From positions 1 to 27,240 of IMG/VR virus record IMGVR_UViG_3300021961_007515: a stretch of DNA of 27,240 bases. The stretch is one strand, 5' to 3'. This document shows positions 6,305-13,674 of this stretch, in pieces. Below the pieces are notes generated by a model. That model was not told the origin of the DNA. It did no database searches and worked only from the letters and a program-made list of their open reading frames with translations. This DNA is from a virus. How positions within the stretch are numbered: position 1 is the first letter of the stretch; every line of letters begins with the position of its first letter. Made by a program: the position numbers and the translations under genes.

Positions 6305-6758
6305 TGACTTCTTTTTTATCCCAGCCAAGTTCAGCACAATATTCTTTTATCTCTTTATCTGTAGTAATTTTTGAAAGAGTTTCTAGATCGGCAGTTTTCA
6401 TGTTCGGAAAGAGCTTGCCTAGGAACTCCACTTTCTTATCTTTGGACTTGTTTAGTTTTAACCATTTGTGTGTGAACACATTCTTTGACTCGTGTCCGCA
6501 ACTACAGGCCAATTGCCACAGTAATTTTGGATGCTTGTTTAAGAGCAAAAATAGGTTCTTATTAAAGCGTTCATTTCCTAGCAGTACAAAGTGTTCCTTT
6601 TCTTCTCGAGACCCTTGTACGACGCTTATATAGCGATTAAGCGTAAAGAAAACGATACTCTTACGTTGCTCTTCTGTAAGATCGTCCCAAACGTCCTTTC
6701 CGTTTAGATCAACGGCTGCCAAAATTTCATTTAATCTTAAACCTGCCTCTTTAGTCAT
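6288..6758 (-). CDS. Hypothetical protein (156 aa)
   Basis: Starts with two consecutive ATG codons (6761 and 6758). A GAGAGG is too close to the first but five bases from the second, so 6758 is preferred. The protein is helical: 'VWDDLTEEQRKSIVFFTLNRYISV' type N-terminus, then 'ERFNKNLFLLL', 'LLWQLACSCGH' and 'THKWLKL', and a C-terminal segment of short acidic and basic helices. The CSCGH with the later H could bind a metal but is not a standard finger. Overlaps with both neighbours place it in the same operon. Size and position invite comparison with small T4 clamp-loader or helicase-loader subunits, but I do not see enough to assign it to gp62 or gp59. Confidence 0.68.
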   Translation of the reverse strand: MTKEAGLRLNEILAAVDLNGKDVWDDLTEEQRKSIVFFTLNRYISVVQGSREEKEHFVLLGNERFNKNLFLLLNKHPKLLWQLACSCGHESKNVFTHKWLKLNKSKDKKVEFLGKLFPNMKTADLETLSKITTDKEIKEYCAELGWDKKEVNGIKL

Positions 6759-6978
6759 CATTGCCTCTCGATAAGTTATATAACAGTTTAAGTTCTTTTA
6801 GTGAATTTTGCAAGCCCTTATTTCCCCTATTTGCCAAATGCTGGATTTCCGAAAAATCATGGTCATCTATGTACCAATCCGGATATTCTTTTTTTACAAT
6901 TAGTGTGCGTTCACCTGTTTTGGTGTCTCTTTCAAACACTGTTTCGCCGCCATCTGGTGATTCGTATATCTTAGCCAT
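6751..6978 (-). CDS. Small conserved-looking hypothetical protein (75 aa)
   Basis: 75 residues: a beta-hairpin-like N-terminus (MAKIYESPDGGETVFERD, then TGERTLIVKK) and a helical C-terminus. The opening 'KIYESPDGGETV' is reminiscent of short proteins in other T4-like marine phages. It overlaps the oxygenase gene upstream by eight bases and the next gene by eight to eleven, depending on that gene's start. Only a weak GAAG precedes the start, so translation is probably coupled to the upstream gene. Function unknown. Confidence 0.66.
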   Translation of the reverse strand: MAKIYESPDGGETVFERDTKTGERTLIVKKEYPDWYIDDHDFSEIQHLANRGNKGLQNSLKELKLLYNLSRGNDD

Positions 6979-7501
6979 TCTTCAACTTAGTTGTATCGAC
7001 AACAAACAAACTTAAATTAGCAGAAATTATAGTTTTTCTAGAGTCAGTGGTATTTTTAGGAGATCTGTGTGGTGCTTTTGAATCAAAAATTATTATATCA
7101 CCTTCCTGCACTTCGGGTTGAACTATTTTTTGTGTATCGGTATCATAAAATTCTGTAGAAATGTCCTTGTTAGGAAGTTCAACAAAATAAATCAAGGACC
7201 ATTGGCATCCTCCGTGTGTGTGCCAATTGTGATTGTCATTTTTTTGATATTGTTGGAACCAAAAATTGTGAATTTCCCAGTTTTTGCAAAAATATAAATC
7301 CTTTATCTTCTCAATGCTAGGCGACACTGCATCAAAAAATGTGTCTCTATATTTTTTCTCGTCAATCCTAGTATGATAGTCAGTTACCGTGATAGTTTCG
7401 TCATTTAAAAAATGACTACTTGCTTGAGATTGAGATATTTCTCGAATTAACGAGTCCTTGGTTTCCTGATGATTAAAATTTCTTAGTACATTTATAAACA
7501 T
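6971..7501 (-). CDS. 2OG-Fe(II) oxygenase-like protein
   Basis: 176 residues with the layout of small phage and bacterial 2-oxoglutarate/iron-dependent dioxygenases. Seen: 'NWHTHGGCQWSLIYFVELP' at about 92-110, giving first metal ligands (H94 and H96), 'EGDIIIFDSKAPHRSP' at 133-148 with the distal histidine H145, and R155 ten residues later as the likely 2-oxoglutarate carboxylate ligand. The usual HxD is HxH here, which some members of the family use or replace. It begins the first glycan/methylation island, so hydroxylation of a sugar, lipid or protein is plausible, but the substrate is unknown. An upstream TATAAATT is noted under rejected items. Confidence 0.78.
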   Translation of the reverse strand: MFINVLRNFNHQETKDSLIREISQSQASSHFLNDETITVTDYHTRIDEKKYRDTFFDAVSPSIEKIKDLYFCKNWEIHNFWFQQYQKNDNHNWHTHGGCQWSLIYFVELPNKDISTEFYDTDTQKIVQPEVQEGDIIIFDSKAPHRSPKNTTDSRKTIISANLSLFVVDTTKLKNG

Positions 7502-7507
7502 ATCAAT

Positions 7508-8191
7508 TTATATCAGACTGGGATTTCCTGTTAGTGAAAGTTTTCCTATATTTCCAACGTAATTTGGGTGCAATCTTACAATCGACGGTGTTGTAACCTG
7601 TATGTCAACGATAGCATCTCCGATTTGTTGATCGGCAGGAATAAAACCATTAACCTGTATCCAGTCTACAAGTTTTCTAGCAGCGTGTGGTTTAATAATA
7701 TATCCATATGCTCCTCTCATGTAGTTTCCTGTTTGATTTTTTTCTAAAAACTTTGCTTGATGATTGTGATACTTGGTAATTTCTATTTCTTGTTGCTCTG
7801 TTACATCTAAAAACATAGAATCATAACTTTTTGAATAAGGATCATGATTGTCAAGTTTTAGTACGTCACTAAATCTGTCAATTATGTCGGAAGGAAGAGA
7901 TTTAATAAAATATCCGTCGTGTTCTAAGATCAAATAAGGAACATTTTCCTCTTGGCACTGCTTCCATAGGTAGTAATGACTAAGGAAACATCCAAATACT
8001 CCTGCACGTCCTTTCTTAAATTTATATCTAGGAGAAATCTTTAATCTTTTTAAGTGTGCGGGATAATCATGACCGTGTATTGCATTAAATCGCAAAACAT
8101 CAACGCCAAACTTTTTTGCTTGTTCTATGCATTCGGCAGCGTGTGTTTCAGAAATATCATTTTCTTTTAATGTTATGATATATGCCTTCAT
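7508..8191 (-). CDS. Glycosyltransferase, family 25-like (LPS type)
   Basis: 227 residues. The opening MKAYIITLKENDIS, then 'VDVLRFNAIHGHDYP', 'GRAGVFGCFLSHYYLWKQC' at about 61-79 and 'VPYLILEHDGYF' at 84-95 follow the order of GT25 enzymes, which add galactose or related sugars to lipooligosaccharide or to collagen. The usual 'ILEDD' is ILEHD here, a change in the acidic nucleotide-sugar/metal motif that may matter for catalysis. A later 'RGAYGYIIKPHAARKLVDW' fits the family's 'AYxISxxGA' region. Its start overlaps the stop of the reductase gene upstream (ATGA). It probably adds a sugar that the two adjacent SDR enzymes help to make. Confidence 0.82.
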   Translation of the reverse strand: MKAYIITLKENDISETHAAECIEQAKKFGVDVLRFNAIHGHDYPAHLKRLKISPRYKFKKGRAGVFGCFLSHYYLWKQCQEENVPYLILEHDGYFIKSLPSDIIDRFSDVLKLDNHDPYSKSYDSMFLDVTEQQEIEITKYHNHQAKFLEKNQTGNYMRGAYGYIIKPHAARKLVDWIQVNGFIPADQQIGDAIVDIQVTTPSIVRLHPNYVGNIGKLSLTGNPSLI

Positions 8192-9006
8192 TTTATAAAA
8201 TCTTTTAACTCATTTAGTTGAATATCGTAATTAGGAATGTTAAAATCTTTCTTGGTGTTAACAAGAATTTTGTTTACGGTCTTAGGTCCTACAGTTTTGT
8301 TAACTATCTTTCCAAGTTCAAATATTTCGTTTATTTTAACGAGCAAATCATACTTACTGATACTAACTTCATTGTTTACAACATGAATTATGCCTGTTAA
8401 TGTTGGATCACTTATATATTCATCAATGCATTTTGCTAATTGAAGAGTTGTTAGTCCGTTCCACATTGCATTGGAGTAACCGCCAACTTCGTTTTCTGAT
8501 TTGTTTACAAACCAATGAAATAAACCCGTTCCAGTTTCCTTAATTTCAGGACCAATGATGCTCATTCTAAACGTAACGTCTTTGTCGTTATTAATTTCAC
8601 CAAGACTCTTAGATTTACCGTAATAATTTGTTTCTGTATGAACATCTTCTTCAAAATAATCTCCCTTGCTACCATCAAATACACAATCGGTTGATAAATG
8701 TATTAATTTAGTTTGCAAATTACTCAGGGAATGTGCTATTGCATGAGGAAACCACGAATTAATGATTGTTGCTCTGTCCGGGCGTTGAATACTATCCTGC
8801 ACCAACAACCCAATGCAATTTATTACAAAATCAAAATTTTTAGATTGCAATTCTGTTAAAAAATTTTCTACCTGTTGCTTGTTTTCTATATCCAAGCAGT
8901 AGTCGGCGTTGGATCTTGCAACAGTAGTTACATCGTGATGAATAGATAGGTACTTTACAAGTACGTGTCCAGCCATTCCGTTAGATCCCAAGACTAAAAT
9001 TTTCAT
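8188..9006 (-). CDS. RmlD-like nucleotide-sugar 4-keto reductase (SDR)
   Basis: 272 residues of the extended SDR fold. Seen: the Rossmann motif MKILVLGSNGMAGH at the N-terminus, 'DFVINCIG' near 79-86, 'LIHLSTDCVFDG' with the catalytic serine/threonine region, and 'NYYGKSKSLGE' carrying the YxxxK catalytic pair. This matches RmlD, which reduces dTDP-4-keto-L-rhamnose, and its UDP-sugar relatives such as WbvR. Its direct partner downstream of a UDP-sugar dehydratase suggests a UDP-4-keto-6-deoxy-HexNAc substrate rather than dTDP-rhamnose; no rmlA, rmlB or rmlC is present in the window. Both ends are joined to neighbours by ATGA overlaps. Family is secure; the exact sugar product is inferred. 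Confidence 0.85.
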   Translation of the reverse strand: MKILVLGSNGMAGHVLVKYLSIHHDVTTVARSNADYCLDIENKQQVENFLTELQSKNFDFVINCIGLLVQDSIQRPDRATIINSWFPHAIAHSLSNLQTKLIHLSTDCVFDGSKGDYFEEDVHTETNYYGKSKSLGEINNDKDVTFRMSIIGPEIKETGTGLFHWFVNKSENEVGGYSNAMWNGLTTLQLAKCIDEYISDPTLTGIIHVVNNEVSISKYDLLVKINEIFELGKIVNKTVGPKTVNKILVNTKKDFNIPNYDIQLNELKDFIK

Positions 9007-9986
9007 AGAAAATTACCTTTGGAAAGCATTTCCTTAATTTCCTGTTTGTTAAGAATTTTAGTCTTTGATGAAAAGGATTCATATGGAAATGGTTCTAAAT
9101 CTTGGTAGCGTATTGCTAATTTTTGATTGTATCCAACCGGCAATGTTAAAAAGTAGTTTTCGTCATAACAATAACTTAACTTAGACTCGTGGTGTGATAT
9201 TAATGTTTCATCTAATTTCTCACCAGGGCGAATTCCAGTTTCGATAACGTCAACTTTTCCGTATTCGTCTATTAATACTTCGGCTAATTCTTCAATATAA
9301 CAAGCAGGCATGTTCATAACAAATGTTTCGCCACCGATGCTATCAATGGAAGCCTTGAACAATAGATTAATTGCTTCTTCTAGTGTTAAAAAGAATCGTG
9401 TCATCTTTTTATCAGTAATAGTAATAGGGCCGCCTTTTTTAATTTGTTCTATAAAAAGAGGAATGACTGAGCCACTAGAGCCCATCACGTTACCACCTCT
9501 AATACAAACAAATCGTGTGTGATCGCTTAGATCGTTGGCTTGGATTATTGTTTTTTCTCCGACACTCTTGGTCATTCCGTAAAGGTTTATTGGTTCTACT
9601 GCCTTGTCTGAACTTACATCAATAACCTTTTTTACGCGGTTTTCAATTGCTGCTTTTACAACATTAATTGTTCCGTCTATGTTTGTCTTAATTGTTTCCT
9701 GAACGTTTATTTCACAAACAGGAACGTGTTTTAAGGCTGCTAAATGAAATATATAATCAACATTTTTTGTTGCATTATAGACAGCATCGTAATCTCTTAT
9801 ATCACCAATGATAAATTTTAATTTAGGATTATTATTAAATTTTCTTTTCATTAGTACCTGTTGTAACTCTCCTCGAGAGAAACAGATAATTTCTTCCACG
9901 CTATATTTTTCTAACAGCATAGTTGTTAGAGTCTGTCCCCATGATCCTGTTGCTCCGGAGATAAAAATTCTCGAATTATTAAACAC
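9003..9986 (-). CDS. UDP-GlcNAc 4,6-dehydratase-like SDR (PseB/CapE type)
   Basis: 327 residues from GTG at 9986. That start is chosen because a full TAGGAGGT Shine-Dalgarno lies five bases upstream and overlaps the alternative GTG at 9992. Seen: the glycine-rich SGATGSWG near the N-terminus, 'YIFHLAALKHVPVCE', then 'SSDKAVEPINLYGMTKSVGEK', the signature of the CapD/PseB/CapE branch with its active-site SDK and YxxxK, followed by 'RGGNVMGSSGSVIPLF' and 'TRFFLTLEEA'. This branch removes water from UDP-GlcNAc to give a 4-keto-6-deoxy sugar, often with C5 inversion. The next gene is a matching reductase. The likely output is a UDP-6-deoxy-HexNAc such as a rhamnosamine, quinovosamine or fucosamine type; which one is unknown. 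Confidence 0.9.
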   Translation of the reverse strand: MFNNSRIFISGATGSWGQTLTTMLLEKYSVEEIICFSRGELQQVLMKRKFNNNPKLKFIIGDIRDYDAVYNATKNVDYIFHLAALKHVPVCEINVQETIKTNIDGTINVVKAAIENRVKKVIDVSSDKAVEPINLYGMTKSVGEKTIIQANDLSDHTRFVCIRGGNVMGSSGSVIPLFIEQIKKGGPITITDKKMTRFFLTLEEAINLLFKASIDSIGGETFVMNMPACYIEELAEVLIDEYGKVDVIETGIRPGEKLDETLISHHESKLSYCYDENYFLTLPVGYNQKLAIRYQDLEPFPYESFSSKTKILNKQEIKEMLSKGNFL

Positions 9987-10539
9987 TAACACCTCCTAAC
10001 ATGTTGATAATTTCGTTATTGTTGTAAAGTTTACGACCTTTAATAAAATTGCTAAAGGTTGTGTACACAAGAGTTTTGTCTTCTTCATCTAATACGATTT
10101 CAGTGGCTGGCATTTTAACCAAAGTAAATCCAAAGTTTTCGTCCATAGGATATACTTCAAAATTTGTTTTAGTTAGAAGATGATACAATACTTTGTAAGA
10201 GTCAGAACATTTATATGACTTAGTATACTTCCTTCCCGGAGGTATCATGTCATGCATTAATACCCATTCGTTACAGCACTTAACACTGTTATTAAAATCT
10301 CTAACGACAAAATCATAATCATGATTAGCATCAATGAAAACAATATCATACTTTTTCTTTTTTTGCAGTCTTTCAAAAAATTGATCAGTAGTTCCAGTAA
10401 ACGTGCCGTTGCCGTTAATGTCTACTGATTCTTTAAGATGACATCTTATTTGATTAAAGTTTACTCCGTCATTGACACCTAACTCTAAATAAGTCTTATT
10501 TTCAATTCCGGGTAAATTATTAATGATTATGCTACTCAT
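9979..10539 (-). CDS. Class I SAM-dependent methyltransferase (Methyltransf_24 type)
   Basis: 186 residues. The SAM-binding motif I is KTYLELGVNDGVNF at about 15-28, and a 'KKYDIVFIDANHDYDFVVRD' segment gives the FIDxxHxY signature of the Methyltransf_24 group, which is often found in glycan and natural-product clusters. 'EWVLMHDMIPPG' continues the family's 'GG-hhhhHD' motif with a potential metal-binding HD. The start has GGAG seven bases upstream, and the gene overlaps both neighbours by eight bases. A sugar O-methyltransferase is the best guess from context. Confidence 0.78.
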   Translation of the reverse strand: MSSIIINNLPGIENKTYLELGVNDGVNFNQIRCHLKESVDINGNGTFTGTTDQFFERLQKKKKYDIVFIDANHDYDFVVRDFNNSVKCCNEWVLMHDMIPPGRKYTKSYKCSDSYKVLYHLLTKTNFEVYPMDENFGFTLVKMPATEIVLDEEDKTLVYTTFSNFIKGRKLYNNNEIINMLGGVSV

Positions 10540-11179
10540 ATCCTATCTCCAATCCTTCGTATTTTTTAATTTTTTTACAGAGTAATTTTGTATAACTCCA
10601 GGGTAAGAAATGAGTAGAGATGTTAGGACCAAAATTATAATTTAATTTAACTTCGTCTAATCTTCTGTACGTCTTACTATCGGTTTCATTAAGAAACCAT
10701 TTGTTATAAAAATGCTTTTTAGAAAGAGTATGATTCCATGAAGAGCTACTTTTAATGTAGCCCACTTCTTGGCTTAGATACATTGATAAATTTGCTTCTC
10801 TTAATCTAATATAAAAATCGTCATCTTCCCAACAACCACCAACATATCTTTCATCCATGGGACCTATTTTTCTAAACAATTCTTTTTTAAATCCAAAGAA
10901 TCCAAAACGATACATGCCAACAAATGCATATCCTTCCTCAATTAGTTTTACGGTTTTCTGTATATTCTCATCGATCGGTCTCATCTTATCTGACATAAGA
11001 ATAACGATTTCAGTGGTGCAAGATTCTACACACCGGTTTACTAGTTGTGAAAATGATTCAACTCCGGTTCCATCAAAGAAAGTAACACGCTCACTAATTA
11101 ATCCGCTAATTACATCCTTATGTAAATTAGGTTTGTTAGAAATTAGAAAACACGAATAATTTTTTATCTTTTTTGCCAC
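10532..11179 (-). CDS. GT-A type glycosyltransferase (family 2-like)
   Basis: 215 residues from a GTG at 11179. That start overlaps the previous stop as TAGTG and has AAGGA seven bases upstream; an ATG at 11221 would overlap by 43 bases and lacks such support. Seen: 'NYSCFLISNKPNLHKDV' opening, 'CTTEIVILMSDKMRPID' in the place of the DxD motif, 'GFFGFKKELFRKIGPMDERY', and 'GGCWEDDDFYIRLREANL', the acidic motif that usually supplies the catalytic base region in GT2 enzymes. The domain is short, so it may have minimal acceptor-binding parts. It presumably transfers one of the sugars made by the adjacent enzymes. Confidence 0.75.
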   Translation of the reverse strand: MAKKIKNYSCFLISNKPNLHKDVISGLISERVTFFDGTGVESFSQLVNRCVESCTTEIVILMSDKMRPIDENIQKTVKLIEEGYAFVGMYRFGFFGFKKELFRKIGPMDERYVGGCWEDDDFYIRLREANLSMYLSQEVGYIKSSSSWNHTLSKKHFYNKWFLNETDSKTYRRLDEVKLNYNFGPNISTHFLPWSYTKLLCKKIKKYEGLEIGYE

Positions 11180-12171
11180 TAGTAGGTCCTTACGGTGTAA
11201 CTCGCTTTTAATGTAGTACAATCTTTTACAGAAGGACTGCGCATGGGACGTTTTCTGTCTCTGATTTGTCCTATCAAATCTTCATTTGGAGTGAGGAAGA
11301 AAACTGCATCAAATTCATTATAATATTCTAAAGCTCTATAGTCAAACAATACAAATTTATCAAAATCTTTTAGTTGTTCAATCTCGATTTTATCAATACT
11401 GGTAGGTATAAGTATTCCTTCTTTATTTTCTTCTACTGTTTTAATATGCCGTAGATCGTCTATAACTGCATATCCGCTGTCATTTAACTGATTCCATGTT
11501 TCTGTTCGCATAGTAGATTTTCCAGATAGTGACTTTCCAACTACTGCAATTTTGTTGTATCCTAAACTTGTAAATAATTCCTTTGCTTCGTCGCTTGTTA
11601 ACACATCTCTAGTACATCTAAAGAACGGACGATTAACAGGAGTATCGCCTTTATAAATTATTTGTGAAAAATCTGTATAATCGATAATGTTCTGAAAATA
11701 TTTACTAGAAGGTTGCTTTCCGTGTCCCTCAAAGTACATGACTTTTTCTGTTTTAGCACACGCTCTAGAAAGAATACCATATCTATTTTCAAGTTCGTGG
11801 GTGTCAATGATAGCAAGAAACATAACAACATCTTTTTTAGATATGCTGTTCCAGAAAAAATTACTATCAAGATCGTCAACTACAAAATTTACATTGGATT
11901 GTAATTTTTCTTTTATTTCGTTTGCATTTGCAACTGCCGTTGCATCAAACTCAACACCTATTACATTCTTTGCACCCCATTTCTCTGCTTGGAATGCCAT
12001 TTGTCCCATGTTACAGCCTAGATCGATTACGGTTGCATCTTTAAAATCGTTGACATCATAATGCGCAATTCTGTCATTGACTTTTCTTGTGCCGGTTATT
12101 CCTAATTCTGGTATATCATGATATTCGGTAAACCAGTTATCTCTCTTCTGTCCGATGTTTTTCTTCCCCAT
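11179..12171 (-). CDS. Methyltransferase fused to a P-loop NTPase/kinase-like domain
   Basis: 330 residues in two parts. Residues about 45-190 are a class I SAM-dependent methyltransferase: motif I is VIDLGCNMGQ at 48-57, then 'VIGVEFDA' and 'NFVVDDLDS'. Residues about 207-330 start with a strand and an exact Walker A motif, GKSLSGKST at 212-220, followed by 'YAVIDDL', 'KFVLFDYRALEYY' and 'RDRKRPMRSP', like a small P-loop kinase with an arginine-rich lid. An open reading frame without interruption, with a good GAGGAAG nine bases upstream of the ATG, argues for a real fusion rather than a sequencing join. Its 3' end overlaps the GT gene by one base. The combined activity is unknown; the P-loop part may phosphorylate or sense a nucleotide in the same pathway. 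Confidence 0.76.
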   Translation of the reverse strand: MGKKNIGQKRDNWFTEYHDIPELGITGTRKVNDRIAHYDVNDFKDATVIDLGCNMGQMAFQAEKWGAKNVIGVEFDATAVANANEIKEKLQSNVNFVVDDLDSNFFWNSISKKDVVMFLAIIDTHELENRYGILSRACAKTEKVMYFEGHGKQPSSKYFQNIIDYTDFSQIIYKGDTPVNRPFFRCTRDVLTSDEAKELFTSLGYNKIAVVGKSLSGKSTMRTETWNQLNDSGYAVIDDLRHIKTVEENKEGILIPTSIDKIEIEQLKDFDKFVLFDYRALEYYNEFDAVFFLTPNEDLIGQIRDRKRPMRSPSVKDCTTLKASYTVRTY

Positions 12172-12173
12172 GA

Positions 12174-12230
12174 TTAATTTACTTCCTCGGTAAAAGAATC
12201 CAACGGAAGCAACAGTAAGATTTTTTTCAT
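12174..12230 (-). CDS. 18-residue ORF, possible gene remnant or leader peptide
   Basis: Reads MKKILLLLPLDSFTEEVN and stops two bases before the next start codon. Its ATG overlaps the cupin stop as TAATG, so ribosomes finishing the cupin could reinitiate here, and it fills the whole gap to the next gene. The opening resembles the first strand of many glycosyltransferase or B12-binding proteins, so it could be the stump of a deleted gene. It also contains the GAGGAAG used by the next gene as a ribosome site, so its role may only be coupling. Confidence 0.35.
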   Translation of the reverse strand: MKKILLLLPLDSFTEEVN

Positions 12231-12592
12231 TATTTTTTAACCTGTGTGCCTACAGTGCGTCTTACAATGTCATCGTGATTAAATTCTGCCCAATATAATT
12301 CAAATGCCACACCATCTTCAACTCCTTCAAATTGATGTATCTTGCCTGGCTTCACTTGTGTAAATTCTCCCGGGCCTAGGATAGTTTCGTCAACCAGTCC
12401 GTCTTGATCTCCAGACTGCCATACACGCACAATCATCTTTCCTGATTCTACAAAGAAACCATTCCATTTGTATTGATGCTCGTGTTCTGAACATTTAAAT
12501 CCTTTTTTAAACTCAATACGGTGAAACTCTAGCACACCGTTTGCATGGATCAATTCCGTCTGACCCCATATCTTACCTGCTTTCATAGTCAT
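12230..12592 (-). CDS. Cupin-domain protein
   Basis: 120 residues forming one cupin barrel. Seen: 'CSEHEHQYKWNGFFVESGKM' at about 34-53 (histidine cluster of cupin motif 1) and 'GPGEFTQVKPGKIHQFEGV' at 73-91 (motif 2, with its histidine). Metal binding is likely. Single-domain cupins in glycan clusters act as sugar isomerases, epimerases or regulators, and this could work on the keto sugar made by the SDR pair. The start has AAGGAAGAAAGG upstream; a second ATG two codons later is equally usable. A 39-base gap separates it from the upstream gene, and a TATAAT lies in it, but without a -35. Confidence 0.76.
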   Translation of the reverse strand: MTMKAGKIWGQTELIHANGVLEFHRIEFKKGFKCSEHEHQYKWNGFFVESGKMIVRVWQSGDQDGLVDETILGPGEFTQVKPGKIHQFEGVEDGVAFELYWAEFNHDDIVRRTVGTQVKK

Positions 12593-12631
12593 CCTTTCTT
12601 CCTTGCTCTATGGCGTTATTATATGTAATTA

Positions 12632-13138
12632 TCAGAGTAAGTTAGCCAATTCAACTACTTCTGACTGTCTGCTTATCTCTTTGACAAAATAAGCACAAGG
12701 TGGATTAGGTTCGTCGTGAAGCGGAATAGTTAATAATTGACCGTTCTTCATTTTTGGAAAATACCATCTTACGTCCTGATAGATATTAATAATTTCTACG
12801 GGCATAAACTCGCATCTATATCCTTTAATGGGATTAATTACAAATGCTTCAAACCCACGCTCATTAATAGAAGTTAATGGAAGAACTTCAGGATCGCTAC
12901 CGCAATCGCTATCTCCTACTAGGATGCACCAATCAAGTGGCATTTGAACTTCGTGTCCGCCAATCTTCATTAGTATAGCCGGACTATTAAAAGATTCTAA
13001 AAATATAAGTGGCTGAAAGAAAAAGTCTGGATTCTTTGGGTCAGAATTATCTAACACACTAAATCTAGCATCTTCAGAAACTTCTTCTGGTAATTCATTA
13101 AGGTCAAACGCCTTATTATCTAATGTTAATATTCTCAT
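12632..13138 (-). CDS. Conserved phage hypothetical protein (168 aa)
   Basis: 168 residues beginning MRILTLDNKAFDLNELPEEV and containing 'FFFQPLIFLESFNSPAILMK', 'VQMPLDWCILVGD', 'DPEVLPLTSINERGFEAF' and 'VRWYFPKMKNGQLLTIPL', ending 'FVKEISRQSEV'. I recall closely similar proteins in T4-like cyanophages, without function, so it may be a core gene of this phage group rather than part of the glycan island around it. The fold looks beta-rich. The start has AGGAG six bases upstream and overlaps the previous stop as ATGA. No catalytic motif can be pointed to. Confidence 0.75.
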   Translation of the reverse strand: MRILTLDNKAFDLNELPEEVSEDARFSVLDNSDPKNPDFFFQPLIFLESFNSPAILMKIGGHEVQMPLDWCILVGDSDCGSDPEVLPLTSINERGFEAFVINPIKGYRCEFMPVEIINIYQDVRWYFPKMKNGQLLTIPLHDEPNPPCAYFVKEISRQSEVVELANLL

Positions 13139-13674
13139 TGGTTCTCCTGTAAACCTGGGTATGTTTTTTCATGTCTGGCTATCCAAACATTATCGGGTCC
13201 TACTTCGTAAAATCCAATAACGTCCATAACTGCTTTTTCAACGGACGGATAATCTATATCGTGTCCCATCATCCAGCCATCATGTTTTAGTTTAGGCATC
13301 CAGGCAATTAAATCTTTTCTTACATTTTTATAAGTATGCGAAGCATCTATAAAGAAAAAATCTAAACTGTTATCAGCAACAAAATCTGGAGATACTCTAC
13401 TATCGGTTTCATAAGTTTTTAATCTATGTCCGTATTTCTCCTTGACCTTGTCATTAAAAAATTGTGTAATATCCTTGTCTATGGCATACATTTCACACAT
13501 AGGATTGTTGTCTAGAATATGGAACGTTGTTTTTCCTGTCCGGACACCAATTTCTGCACCTAATTTAAGATTATTGTTTTTAACAATATCGCTTAAAAAA
13601 TGTTCTCTCGTACCGCTAGTTTCTGATGTATACTTAACAATCAAATCTAACTTTTCGTTGTTAATTACTTTCAT
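13135..13674 (-). CDS. Class I SAM-dependent methyltransferase (Methyltransf_24 type)
   Basis: 179 residues from the ATG at 13674, chosen for the GAGGA six bases upstream; two earlier ATGs lie in the same frame but inside the previous gene. Motif I is 'LKLGAEIGVRTGKTTFHIL', and 'NSLDFFFIDASHTYKNVRKD' gives the FIDxxHxY signature, followed by 'GWMMGHDID' as the HD motif. It is a paralogue-level relative of the methyltransferase at 9979-10539, sharing the same motif order. It likely methylates a sugar or related small molecule. It overlaps the FkbM-type methyltransferase gene upstream by 14 bases, which gives a tandem methyltransferase pair. Confidence 0.8.
   Translation of the reverse strand: MKVINNEKLDLIVKYTSETSGTREHFLSDIVKNNNLKLGAEIGVRTGKTTFHILDNNPMCEMYAIDKDITQFFNDKVKEKYGHRLKTYETDSRVSPDFVADNSLDFFFIDASHTYKNVRKDLIAWMPKLKHDGWMMGHDIDYPSVEKAVMDVIGFYEVGPDNVWIARHEKTYPGLQENQ

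Noticed and set aside
6288-6758. Assignment as T4 gp62 or gp59
   Set aside because: Size and location are suggestive only; I see no shared motif.
7505-7512. TATAAATT on the minus strand before the oxygenase at 7501
   Set aside because: Seven of eight to the late octamer, but it overlaps the only five-base gap and the start would fall inside the ATG; chance in AT-rich sequence is likely.
12618-12623. TATAAT on the minus strand before the cupin gene
   Set aside because: Perfect hexamer and sensible distance, but I find no -35 at 16-18 bases (at best one or two matches), so I do not list it as a promoter.
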